This document shows, one piece after another, positions 34,145 to 42,162 of a stretch of DNA of 64,000 bases; position 1 is the first letter of the stretch, and the number at the start of each line of letters is the position of its first letter. The notes under the pieces are model-generated. The model made no database searches. It was given only the letters and a program-made list of their open reading frames with translations, and was not told the DNA's origin. Source of the DNA: Streptomyces spororaveus (lineage in GTDB: Bacteria > Actinomycetota > Actinomycetes > Streptomycetales > Streptomycetaceae). The stretch lies in contig NZ_BNED01000005.1 of the NCBI RefSeq assembly GCF_016755875.1, positions 2,294,001-2,358,000 on the forward strand, in the 5' to 3' direction. The translations under genes were made by a program, and so were the position numbers.

Positions 34145-35258
34145 ATGGAACACTTTCTGTACACCTTTGCCGACCCGCGCGCGTACGACGACATCGCCCG
34201 CTGGCAGGCCCACCCCGACGACCCGCGCTTTCACCGCACGCGCAAGGGCCCGGTGTGCCTCGCCGACGGCGATGACGGCGGCACGGGAACCGAACTCGCC
34301 GACGGCTGGCAGCAGGCCCGGCACGGCATCTGGACCGTCTGCCGGCCTGGCCCCGAACCCCTGCGCGGCCAGGGCTGGAAGATCCATGTGGCCGTCACCC
34401 CGGACACGTTCCCCGGCGTGCTCGACACCGTCGCGCGGTACTGCTTCGGGAACGGCACCCCGTTCAAGTTCCTCGCCCGGCACGAGTACGCGTGGCTGGT
34501 CAACGCCAAGTACGCGCCCCGGCAGATCAGCGGCAAGGGGATCGTCCTCTACCCGGCGGACGAGCGCCGTTCGCGCGAGGGCGCCGAGGAACTGGCTGCC
34601 CTGCTGGACGGCGTACCCGGCCCACGCATCCTCTCGGACCTCCGGATCGGCGACAGCGTGGTGCATGTCCGCTACGGCGCCTACGCCAGACGCTTCTGTC
34701 GCACCCCCAAGGGCGGGATCAGTCTCGCCCTGGCGGACCCCGAGGGCCGGCTGGTCCCGGACGTACGGTCAGTGCCGTTCCGTGCCCCGGCGTTCGTCAC
34801 CGTCCCCGAGGCGTTCACCGCCCCCGCGCCGGGACCGTCCGGTGACGCCGGCCCCGTGCCCCCGTACCGCGTCGACAAGACGCTGCACTTCTCCGACGCC
34901 GGCGGCGTCTACCTCACCACCCACCTGCCCACCGGACGCGAGGTCGTCCTCAAGGAGGCTCGACCGTACGCCGGTTACGACCTGGTGGGCGCCGACGCGG
35001 TCACCCGGGCCGGGGCGGAGTACGCGGCGATGCTCCGGTTCGCCGACCTGCCGGAGATCCCCGCGGGCTACGAGCAGTTCACCTCATGCACGACAGCTCG
35101 GCCTGCACGAAGTCCGCCTGCGCGAAGACGAGCTGCACTATCCGGGCGCGGGCAACTTCAAGCTCTCCGGCGACCTGCGGACCGGTAGCGCGGGCGTCCT
35201 CACCGGCGTGGCCCACGCCACCGGACGCCGGGACACCTGGCTGCCCGGGGTCGGGTGA
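34145..35258 (+). pseudogene. Class III lanthipeptide synthetase LanKC, internally deleted
   Basis: ATG with GGAGG about 8 nt upstream starts a typical LanKC: N-terminal lyase region (FLYTFADPRAYDD, WKIHVAVTPDTFPGVLD, FKFLARHEYAWLVNAKYAP, GPRILSDLRIGDSVVHVRYG) and the first strands of the kinase domain (YRVDKTLHFSDAGGVYL, GREVVLKEARPYAG). After residue about 315 the kinase stops abruptly. The sequence from about 35095, in another frame, is the last about 50 residues of the LanC-like cyclase domain (LHEVRLREDELHYPG, DLRTGSAGVLTGVAHA). Most of the kinase and cyclase, roughly 450-500 residues judging from family length, is deleted. Confidence 0.85.
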
Positions 35259-35304
35259 CTCCCGCTTCCCTCCCCTCTCCCCTGTTCTCCTGCGAAAGGC
35301 CCCC

Positions 35305-36033
35305 GTGGACGTTCTCGGCCAGATCCTGCCCCTCGCCCTGCTCGACACGGTGAGTGTGTCGACCCTGGCGATCCCGGTCTGGTTCCTGCTGACCCCGCGC
35401 GGCCTGCGCATCGGCAACGTCTACGGGTATCTGTTGATCGTCGGCGCCGGATACCTGGCCCTGGGACTCCTGCTGCTGGGCGGCCTCTCGGCGGTCAGGG
35501 AGCCGTTGGGCGACGCCGTCGCCTCGCACGCCGGCGACACTGTGGTCGCGGTGGCCGGCGGGGCGCTCCTGCTCCTCGGGCTCTACTACGGCTTCGTCAA
35601 ACGCGACAGGGACCACAAGGGAGAGGAGGGCAACCAGGGCCGGCTGACCCGGTGGCGGGAGGCGGCGGTCGGCTCGCAGGCCACCGCACGCGGCGTCGTG
35701 ACCGTGGCGCTCGTCGCCGTGGCCCTCGAAATCACCACGATGTTCCCCTACTTGGCCGCCATCGACATCCTCGACCGCAGCCGGCAGCCATGGGCGGAAC
35801 AGGCCGCTCTGCTGGCCCTGTACTGCCTGGTGATGATCGGCCCGGCGGTACTGGCCGCCCTCGCCCAGCAGATCGCGGGCCGCGCCCTGCACCCCGCCCT
35901 GAACCGGATCGACCGTTGGATCCGGCGCAACGCGCGGGAGAACACGGCCTGGCTCTTCGGCGTCGTCGGCTTCCTCATGCTCTCCACGACGAAGCTGTAC
36001 GAGCACGGCATGAACCGCCTGACAGGGGAGTGA
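35305..36033 (+). CDS. GAP-family (SfLAP-like) membrane protein
   Basis: 242-aa protein with about six hydrophobic segments, resembling the GAP/Sap family (sulfolipid-1-addressing protein), which in mycobacteria helps surface export of glycolipids. Landmarks are LPLALLDTVSVSTLAIPVWFLLTPRG at the N terminus and LFGVVGFLMLSTTKLYEHG at the C terminus. The GTG has GAAAGG 5 nt upstream, right after the LanKC remnant. It is intact and overlaps the MFS gene (GTGA). A lipid-export role would suit a lipopeptide product; that is inference. Confidence 0.72.
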   Translation: MDVLGQILPLALLDTVSVSTLAIPVWFLLTPRGLRIGNVYGYLLIVGAGYLALGLLLLGGLSAVREPLGDAVASHAGDTVVAVAGGALLLLGLYYGFVKRDRDHKGEEGNQGRLTRWREAAVGSQATARGVVTVALVAVALEITTMFPYLAAIDILDRSRQPWAEQAALLALYCLVMIGPAVLAALAQQIAGRALHPALNRIDRWIRRNARENTAWLFGVVGFLMLSTTKLYEHGMNRLTGE

Positions 36034-37532
36034 GCGCGGTGGACGGTGCCGGGCCGGCCGCCGAGTCCGTGGCCGAGTCCGTCGGCGAACCCGCGGCCGG
36101 GCGGCGCGCCCTACGGCCGCTCGGCGGAGTGCTGACGGCTATGGCCGTCTCCCTGTCCGGTACGGCGGTCTCGGCCGTTGCCCTGCCCTGGTTCGTGCTC
36201 GCCACCACGGGCAGCGCCGCCCGGACCGGACTGGTCGCCTTCTGCGAGATGACCCCCTACGTCGTGGTCAAACTGTTCAGCGGACCTCTGATCGACCGGA
36301 CCGGCCCGCGCACCGTCTCCTGGACCACCGACCTGGTCAGCGCGCTCGCCGCAGCCGCCGTACCGCTGCTGCACGCCCTGGATCTGCTCTCCTTCCCGGC
36401 CCTGCTCGTCCTGGTCGCGCTGATCGGGGCGGCCCGGGGCCCCGGCGACCTGGCCAAGGAGGTGATGGTCCCGGAGGCCGCCGAGCGCGGCCAGGTCCGG
36501 CTGGAACGGGCGGCCGGGCTGTCCGGCGTGATCGAGCGGCTCGCTGCCACTGTGGGCCCGGCCGCCGGGGGTTGTCTGGTGGCGCTGTTGGGCCCGCTGA
36601 CGAGTCTGGCCGTCAACGCGGCCTGCTTCGTTCTCGGCTCGCTGATCATCGCCTTAACACTGCCCCGCGGTATGGGGTACGCGGCCGAGCCCGCCCAATC
36701 ACCGGACGAGGAAGGCCGGCCGGAGCCAGGAGCGGAGGGTGCGCCGGAAGAGCTGGAGGAGAGGGGCGAGGCGGGCTACTGGCGGCGGTTCGGGGAGAGT
36801 CTCGCCTTCCTGCGCGGCGAGCCGCTGCTGCTCACCATCGTGGTCATGGTCGGGGTCACCAACCTGTTGGACGCCGGATTCTCCACCGTGCTCATCCCCG
36901 TCTGGGCCAGACAGTCCGGCAACGGGCCCGCGGCGATCGGGCTGCTGGGCGGGGTGACGGGAGCGGCGGCACTCGGCGGGAGCGTGGTCGCCGCCGTGTA
37001 CGCGCACCGGCTGCGCCGCCGGGCGGTGTTCTTTGCCGGGTTCCTGCTTGCCGGGGCGCCGCGCTTCATGGTCCTGGCGGCTGACGCGCCGATGGGCGTG
37101 GCGCTCGCCGTGTTCGCGGTGAGTGGGTTCGGCGCGGGATTACTCAACCCAGTCCTGGGCGCAGTCCTCTACGAACGGATTCCGCGCCGGCTGCTGGGCC
37201 GGGTCAACGCCGTGGGCGACTCTGTGGCCCGGGCCGGCGTCCCCCTGGGCGGACTCCTCATGGGGGCGGCGGTGACGTCAGCCGGACTCGTACCGGTGCT
37301 GTTGGCCGCCGGGACTGCGTACTTCCTCACCACGAGCCTCGCCGGGCTGCGCCGGGAGTGTCGCGAGCTGGACCGGCCCGGCAGGGGCGCCGGACGGGAA
37401 CCCGACCGGTCGGCGCGTCAGGGTCGCGCACGGCGTCGACCAGGCCGTCGGCGTCAATGTCCTTCAGCAGGAAGCCAGAGGCGTCGGCGCGCAGCGCGCC
37501 GAAGACGTGCTGGTCCAGGTCGAAGGTGGTGA
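36030..37532 (+). CDS. MFS exporter with aberrant C-terminal tail
   Basis: 500-codon major facilitator transporter with about 12 hydrophobic segments in two halves separated by an acidic linker (PDEEGRPEPGAEGAPEELEERGE). The GTG overlaps the GAP-protein stop. Two in-frame TTA codons (36654, 37140) make it a potential bldA target. The last about 45 residues are a basic Arg-rich string that reads antisense through a response-regulator fragment, so the native C terminus was probably lost by a fusion near 37430. The transport core appears complete and may still work, perhaps as the self-resistance or export pump of the dead cluster. Confidence 0.8.
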   Translation: MSAVDGAGPAAESVAESVGEPAAGRRALRPLGGVLTAMAVSLSGTAVSAVALPWFVLATTGSAARTGLVAFCEMTPYVVVKLFSGPLIDRTGPRTVSWTTDLVSALAAAAVPLLHALDLLSFPALLVLVALIGAARGPGDLAKEVMVPEAAERGQVRLERAAGLSGVIERLAATVGPAAGGCLVALLGPLTSLAVNAACFVLGSLIIALTLPRGMGYAAEPAQSPDEEGRPEPGAEGAPEELEERGEAGYWRRFGESLAFLRGEPLLLTIVVMVGVTNLLDAGFSTVLIPVWARQSGNGPAAIGLLGGVTGAAALGGSVVAAVYAHRLRRRAVFFAGFLLAGAPRFMVLAADAPMGVALAVFAVSGFGAGLLNPVLGAVLYERIPRRLLGRVNAVGDSVARAGVPLGGLLMGAAVTSAGLVPVLLAAGTAYFLTTSLAGLRRECRELDRPGRGAGREPDRSARQGRARRRPGRRRQCPSAGSQRRRRAARRRRAGPGRRW

Positions 37533-37616
37533 GTACCAGCACGTCGGCGAGCTGTTCGGCGACCACGGTCCGGGTGGCCGAGACTCCGTCCAGCCGCGGC
37601 ATCCGCGCGTTGTTCG
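37430..37616 (-). pseudogene. NarL-type receiver-domain fragment
   Basis: On the minus strand the peptide MPRLDGVSATRTVVAEQL, then VLVLTTFDLDQHVFGAL and ASGFLLKDIDADGLVDAVRD, is the second half of a NarL-type receiver domain, starting just after the phosphorylated Asp. The N terminus, the linker and the LuxR HTH are missing. It is inverted relative to the MFS gene and overlaps its tail. Confidence 0.75.
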
Positions 37617-37693
37617 AAAAGGGGCGGCTCTCGCAGCAGGGTCACACCCTGATGCGAGAGGCGCCCATCTACGCCTGACACACCGTCAACAAG

Positions 37694-37730
37694 TGCGTCA
37701 AACGTGCGTCACGTGCGTCGGATTTGCGTC
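37694..37730. repeat. TGCGTC iterons beside the right repeat
   Basis: Four TGCGTC copies start at 37694, 37705, 37714 and 37725 (spacing 11, 9, 11). The motif looks like integrase arm-type sites. A 15-bp palindrome CGCCCGT-A-ACGGGCG follows at 37738-37752, and an inverted ACGCAC copy occurs near 37764, all within 100 bp of the right boundary repeat. Confidence 0.55.
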
Positions 37731-37785
37731 AAGATATCGCCCGTAACGGGCGTACCGCACATCACGCACACTCAACGAAATAGCA

Positions 37786-37850
37786 GGTCAGGCGCCCTTC
37801 GCCATCGGCTCCAGGATCGCCACGCACTCCACGTGGTGCGTCATCGGGAA
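37786..37850. repeat. Right copy of the 65-bp boundary repeat
   Basis: The last 20 codons plus stop of the intact RNA methyltransferase gene and a few following bases. It matches 30148-30212 at 61 of 65 positions. Confidence 0.9.
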
Positions 37851-39125
37851 GAGGTCGAAGACGCGGAGGGTGCGGACCTTGTAGCCGTTCTCCTTGAAGT
37901 AGCCCAGGTCGCGGGCCAGGGCCGCCGGGTCGCACGCCACGTACGCGATGCGGCGCGCCGCGAGGCCCGTGATGTGGCGGACCGTCTGCTTGCCCGCGCC
38001 CGCGCGCGGGGGGTCCAGGACGACCAGGTCGCATTCCGTGATGCCGGTCTTCGGGAGGATCTGCTCGACCTTGCCCTGCTCGATCCGGACCCGCGGGAAG
38101 TCCGCCAGGTTGTGGCGGGCGTCCTCCACCGCGCGCTTCGTCGACTCGATGCCGAGCACGGCACCGGTCTCGCCGAGGCGTTCCGCGAGGGCGCCCGCGA
38201 AGATGCCGACGCCGCAGTAGAGGTCGAGGGCCATCTCGCCCTTGCGCGGCATCAGGCCCTGCATGACGGCCTTGATCAGGGTGTCCGCGGCCTGCGGGTG
38301 GACCTGCCAGAAGCCGCCCATGCCCACGCGGTACGTACGGCCGTCCGCGCGTTCCCGTACGAAGGGGCGGCCGTGGACGCGGTGGACCCCGCCGTCCTTC
38401 TCCTCCACGCGCAGGACGGAGACCGGCTTGTCCAGCTCGACCAGGGGCAGGCGGCCGCCGGGGCGGGGGGTCAGGACGACCTGGCGGTCCTGGGAACCCG
38501 TCGCCGCGATCGCCTCGACCGTGGCCATCTGCGGCCAGTCCTGCTTCTCGATGCCGAGTTCGCTGACGCCCGGCGCCGCGATCATGCAGTGCTCGATCGC
38601 CTCGATCTCGTGCGAGCGGTGGCGGCGCAGGCCGACGGTGCCGTCCTCGTCGATGGCGAACTGCACGCGGGTGCGCCACTGGGGTACCTGCCCGGCCGGC
38701 AGCTTGTCGCCCTCGGCCGGCATGACGGTGCCGTCCCAGCCGGCCTCCTCCGGGGTGAGCCCGGCGAGCCGCTTCAGCTGCTCGGCGACGACCTCGCCCT
38801 TGAGCCGGCGCTGGGCACCGGGCTTGGCGTGCTGCCAGTCGCAGCCGCCGCACTTGCCGGGGCCGGCGTACGGGCAGGGGGCCTCCACGCGGTCCTTGGA
38901 GGCGTCGAGCACGGTGATCGCGTCGGCGCGCAGGAAGCGGGAGTCGGCGTCGCCCTCGGTGACGCGCGCGACGATCTTCTCGCCGGGCAGGGTGTGGCGG
39001 ACGAACAGCACGCGGCCGTCCTGGGTGCGGGCGATGCAGTGCCCGCCGTGCGCGACGGGGCCGACCTCGACCTCGTACTCCTCCCCGACCAGTGACTGCT
39101 TCTCGTTCTGCTCGACGCTCGTCAT
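37788..39125 (-). CDS. TRAM-domain class I RNA m5U methyltransferase
   Basis: 445-aa SAM-dependent RNA methyltransferase of the TrmA/RlmD (RumA) family. The N-terminal TRAM domain contains GGHCIARTQDGRVLFVRHTLPGE. Iron-sulfur Cys follow in CPYAGPGKCGGCDW plus a later HC. The SAM fold has LDLYCGVGIFAGALAERLG, LDPPRAGAG, and the catalytic-Cys segment YVACDPAALARDL. ATG 39125 is chosen as the first residue before the conserved region. Its 3' end is the site duplicated across the island. The M. tuberculosis counterpart also sits beside the APC permease/CeoBC block. Confidence 0.9.
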   Translation of the reverse strand: MTSVEQNEKQSLVGEEYEVEVGPVAHGGHCIARTQDGRVLFVRHTLPGEKIVARVTEGDADSRFLRADAITVLDASKDRVEAPCPYAGPGKCGGCDWQHAKPGAQRRLKGEVVAEQLKRLAGLTPEEAGWDGTVMPAEGDKLPAGQVPQWRTRVQFAIDEDGTVGLRRHRSHEIEAIEHCMIAAPGVSELGIEKQDWPQMATVEAIAATGSQDRQVVLTPRPGGRLPLVELDKPVSVLRVEEKDGGVHRVHGRPFVRERADGRTYRVGMGGFWQVHPQAADTLIKAVMQGLMPRKGEMALDLYCGVGIFAGALAERLGETGAVLGIESTKRAVEDARHNLADFPRVRIEQGKVEQILPKTGITECDLVVLDPPRAGAGKQTVRHITGLAARRIAYVACDPAALARDLGYFKENGYKVRTLRVFDLFPMTHHVECVAILEPMAKGA

Positions 39126-39137
39126 GGTGGGGAGACT

Positions 39138-39207
39138 CCAAAAAACCGAAAACGGAAAACGGCCGGACGACCGACCCACCAGTTTACGTGGATCTCGTCC
39201 GGCCGTT
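39138..39207 (-). terminator. Intrinsic terminator of the APC permease gene
   Basis: On the minus strand a 13-bp stem (arms 39195-39207 and 39158-39170, AACGGCCGGACGA on the plus strand) is followed by a T-rich run (GTTTTCCGTTTTCGGTTTTTT on the minus strand). It sits between the permease stop and the methyltransferase start, so the two leftward genes are transcribed separately. Confidence 0.85.
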
Positions 39208-39218
39208 CACCAACCTGC

Positions 39219-41273
39219 CTAGCCCTTGGAGGAGGGCGTCTTCGGGGGGCGCGGGGTGTCCACCGGGCCGCGGCGCACCGCGCCCGGGGCGTTCCAGTCC
39301 TGGCGCTTCTTCGCGCGCCGCTTGGCGAGCTCCGAGGACTCCAGCTGGTAGGGCACCGAGGTGACCATCACACCGGGGGTGAAGAGCAGCCGGCCCTTGA
39401 GGCGCAGCGCGCTCTGGTTGTGCAGCAGGTGCTCGTACCAGCGGCCGACGACGTACTCGGGGATGTAGACGCTGACCGCGTCGCGCGGGTTCTCGCTGCG
39501 CAGGCCCTTGACGTACTCGACCACCGGGCGGGTGATCTCGCGGTACGGCGAGTCGAGGATCTTGAGCGGGACGTTGATCCCGCGCCGGTCCCATTCCTCG
39601 CGCAGCGCCTTGGTCTCGGCCGGGTCCACGCTGATGCTCAGCGCTTCCAGGGTGTCCGAGCGGGTCAGCTTGGCGAACGCCAGCGCGCGCAGCGTGGGCT
39701 TGTGGACCTTGGACACCAGGACGATCGAGTGGACGCGGGAGGGCCGGACGCTGTCCTCGCTGGGACCCTCGGCGGCGGCGATCTCCGCGGAGACGCGGTC
39801 GTAGTGCTTACGGATCGCGCTCATGGTGCCGTAGAAGATCACCATGCCGAGCAGGGCCACCCACGCGCCGTGGGTGAACTTGGTGGCGAGGACGACGAGC
39901 AGCACCATGCCGGTGAAGAAGGCGCCGAAGGTGTTGATCGCCCGGCTGCGGTGCATCCGGCGGCGGGCGGCGGTGTCGTGCTCGGACTTCAGGTGCCGGT
40001 TCCAGTGCCGGACCATGCCGATCTGGCTCAGGGTGAAGGAGACGAACACACCGACGATGTAGAGCTGGATCAGCTTGGTCGAGTCGGCGTCGTAGATCCA
40101 CACGAGCAGCATGGCCGCGCCCGCGAGGAGCACGATGCCGTTGGAGAAGGCGAGCCGGTCGCCGCGGGTGTGCAGCTGGCGCGGCAGGTAGCGGTCCTGG
40201 GCGAGGATCGAGCCGAGCAGCGGGAAACCGTTGTACGCGGTGTTCGCGGCCAGGAACAGGACCAGCGCGGTGGCCGCGGCCAGCAGGATGAACAGGAAGC
40301 TGCCGTTGCCGAAGACGGCCTCGGCGACCTGCGAGATGACCGGGTGCTGGACGTACCCGGGGCCGACCGGGACGCCGTCCCGCAGCAGGTCCTCGGACGG
40401 GTTCTCGGCCATCCGCACGTCGGTGGCCATGGCCAGGCCGATGATCCCGCAGAACATGGTGACGGCCAGGCCGCCCATGAGGGCGAGGGTGCTGGCCGCG
40501 TTCTTGCTCTTGGGCTTGCGGAAGGCGGGGACGCCGTTGCTGATGGCCTCGACGCCGGTCAGGGCGGCACAGCCGGAGGAGAACGCCCTCAGCAGCAGGA
40601 ACACCATGGCGAAGCCGGCCAGGCCCTGCTGCTCGGGCTTGATCTCCAGATCGGCGGTGGGCGCCGTCATGGTGTCGTCGAGGACGATGCCCTTCCAGGC
40701 GCCCCAGCCGATCATGACGAAGACGGCGGCGACGAAGACGTAGGTCGGGATCGCGAAGAGTTTTCCGGATTCCTTCACACCGCGCAGGTTCATCAGTGTG
40801 AGGAGAAGGATCATGACCATCGCCGAGAGCACCTTGTGCTCGATCACGAAATCGACCGCGGAGCCGAGATTCTCGACCCCGGAGGAGATCGACACGGCGA
40901 CGGTGAGGACGTAGTCGACGAGCAGGGCGCTCGCCACGGTGAGGCCGGCCTTGGGCCCGAGGTTGGTGTTGGCCACCTCGTAGTCGCCGCCACCGCTGGG
41001 GTAGGCGTGGACGTTCTGCCGGTAGGAGGCCACGACGGTGAACATCAGCACGACGACCGCGAGCGCGATCCAGGGGCTGTACTGGTACGCCGACACGCCC
41101 GCGATCGACAGGACCAGCAGGACCTCGCCAGGGGCATATGCCACGGACGAGAGCGGGTCGGAGGCGAAGACGGGAAGGGCGATCCGCTTGGGAAGGAGTG
41201 TTTCTCCGAGGCGGTCGCTGCGTAGCGCCCGGCCGATCAGGATCCGTTTGGGCACGTCGGTCAGTTTGGACAC
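39219..41273 (-). CDS. APC-superfamily permease
   Basis: 684-aa permease with about 12 transmembrane helices (starting LPVFASDPLSSVAYAPGEVLL, then HAYPSGGGDYEVANTNLGP) and a long soluble C-terminal domain with VHSIVLVSKVHKPTLRALAFAKL. This type sits beside the TrkA pair in actinobacteria, so potassium or amino-acid transport gated by the CeoB/CeoC proteins is a reasonable inference; the substrate is unproven. The GTG start at 41273 has a weak RBS. It diverges from ceoB across a 220-bp gap. Confidence 0.85.
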   Translation of the reverse strand: MSKLTDVPKRILIGRALRSDRLGETLLPKRIALPVFASDPLSSVAYAPGEVLLVLSIAGVSAYQYSPWIALAVVVLMFTVVASYRQNVHAYPSGGGDYEVANTNLGPKAGLTVASALLVDYVLTVAVSISSGVENLGSAVDFVIEHKVLSAMVMILLLTLMNLRGVKESGKLFAIPTYVFVAAVFVMIGWGAWKGIVLDDTMTAPTADLEIKPEQQGLAGFAMVFLLLRAFSSGCAALTGVEAISNGVPAFRKPKSKNAASTLALMGGLAVTMFCGIIGLAMATDVRMAENPSEDLLRDGVPVGPGYVQHPVISQVAEAVFGNGSFLFILLAAATALVLFLAANTAYNGFPLLGSILAQDRYLPRQLHTRGDRLAFSNGIVLLAGAAMLLVWIYDADSTKLIQLYIVGVFVSFTLSQIGMVRHWNRHLKSEHDTAARRRMHRSRAINTFGAFFTGMVLLVVLATKFTHGAWVALLGMVIFYGTMSAIRKHYDRVSAEIAAAEGPSEDSVRPSRVHSIVLVSKVHKPTLRALAFAKLTRSDTLEALSISVDPAETKALREEWDRRGINVPLKILDSPYREITRPVVEYVKGLRSENPRDAVSVYIPEYVVGRWYEHLLHNQSALRLKGRLLFTPGVMVTSVPYQLESSELAKRRAKKRQDWNAPGAVRRGPVDTPRPPKTPSSKG

Positions 41274-41493
41274 GCAGAGGATCGTAAGCGTTCGAAATCA
41301 GACTGACGAACCCCCCACCCCCTCATACCGCAATCCCGCCGCAATTCCTCCCCACCCGCAGCACGACTGCGGCGCAAGAGGCCCCATCGGTGACCGCCCG
41401 TGTGTAGCTTGGGCCATGGTCTGAGACCCTGTTAAACCAGAGCATGCAATGAGGCTGGGAACCAGCGAGTCGCTGACAGCCGGAAGGACGGCC

Positions 41494-42162
41494 GTGCACA
41501 TCGTCATCATGGGTTGCGGAAGAGTGGGCTCCGCCCTCGCGCAAACCCTGGAACAGCAGGGGCATACGGTCGCCGTCGTCGACCAGGACCCCACCGCATT
41601 CCGCCGGCTCGGCGCCGGATTCGGCGGCCGCCGCGTCACCGGTGTCGGCTTCGACCAGGACACCCTGAGGGAGGCGGGAATCGAGGACGCGGGCGCCTTC
41701 GCCGCCGTCAGCAGTGGTGACAATTCCAACATCATCGCTGCCCGCGTGGCCCGTGAGATGTTCGGCGTGGAGAACGTCGCCGCACGCATCTACGACCCCA
41801 AGCGCGCCGAGGTCTACCAGCGCCTCGGCATCCCCACCGTCGCGACCGTGCGCTGGACCGCCGACCAGATGCTGCGCCGGCTGCTGCCCTCGGGCGCCGA
41901 GCCGCTGTGGCGCGACCCGAGCGGCGGTGTGCAGCTCGCCGAGGTGCACACCTCCGCCGCCTGGATCGGCCACAAGGTCAGCAAGCTCCAGGAGGAGACG
42001 GGCGTCCGCGTGGCGTTCCTCACTCGCCTGGGCGAGGCGATGCTGCCCACGTCGGCGACGGTCCTGCAGGAGGGCGACCTCGTCCACGTGATGATGCGCA
42101 CGGACGAGATCGACAAGGTCGAGGCGGCGTTCGCCGAGGGGCCTGAGGAGGCACACGCATGA
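41494..42162 (+). CDS. ceoB: TrkA-family K+ regulatory protein (CeoB-like)
   Basis: 222-aa protein: N-terminal RCK/NAD-binding Rossmann domain (HIVIMGCGRVGSALAQTLEQQG) and C-terminal TrkA_C domain (VLQEGDLVHVMMRTDEI). It would bind NAD(H)/nucleotides and regulate potassium uptake. GTG 41494 has GGAAGGA 6 nt upstream and precedes the Rossmann strand directly. It overlaps the second TrkA gene by ATGA. Gene order matches the mycobacterial ceoB-ceoC pair. Confidence 0.9.
   Translation: MHIVIMGCGRVGSALAQTLEQQGHTVAVVDQDPTAFRRLGAGFGGRRVTGVGFDQDTLREAGIEDAGAFAAVSSGDNSNIIAARVAREMFGVENVAARIYDPKRAEVYQRLGIPTVATVRWTADQMLRRLLPSGAEPLWRDPSGGVQLAEVHTSAAWIGHKVSKLQEETGVRVAFLTRLGEAMLPTSATVLQEGDLVHVMMRTDEIDKVEAAFAEGPEEAHA

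Larger units (their letters stand above)
30148..37850. mobile_element. Decayed genomic island bounded by gene-end direct repeats
   Basis: About 7.6 kb between two 65-bp imperfect repeats of an RNA methyltransferase 3' end. This pattern is expected when an element integrates site-specifically at a gene 3' end and restores the gene with its own copy. Short direct repeats beside the right border (37694-37730) resemble integrase arm sites. No integrase, excisionase or replication gene remains, so the element is immobile. Its cargo is mostly pseudogenes of a RiPP/lipid pathway plus two intact membrane-protein genes. Illegitimate duplication without an integrase is an alternative. Confidence 0.65.

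Noticed and set aside
33491..35258. Functional HFCD-LanKC lanthipeptide locus
   Set aside because: In-frame stop, frameshift and a large internal deletion, and no precursor peptide nearby.
41418..41428. Palindrome GGTCTGAGACC upstream of ceoB
   Set aside because: Only 5-bp arms, no second copy; likely chance.
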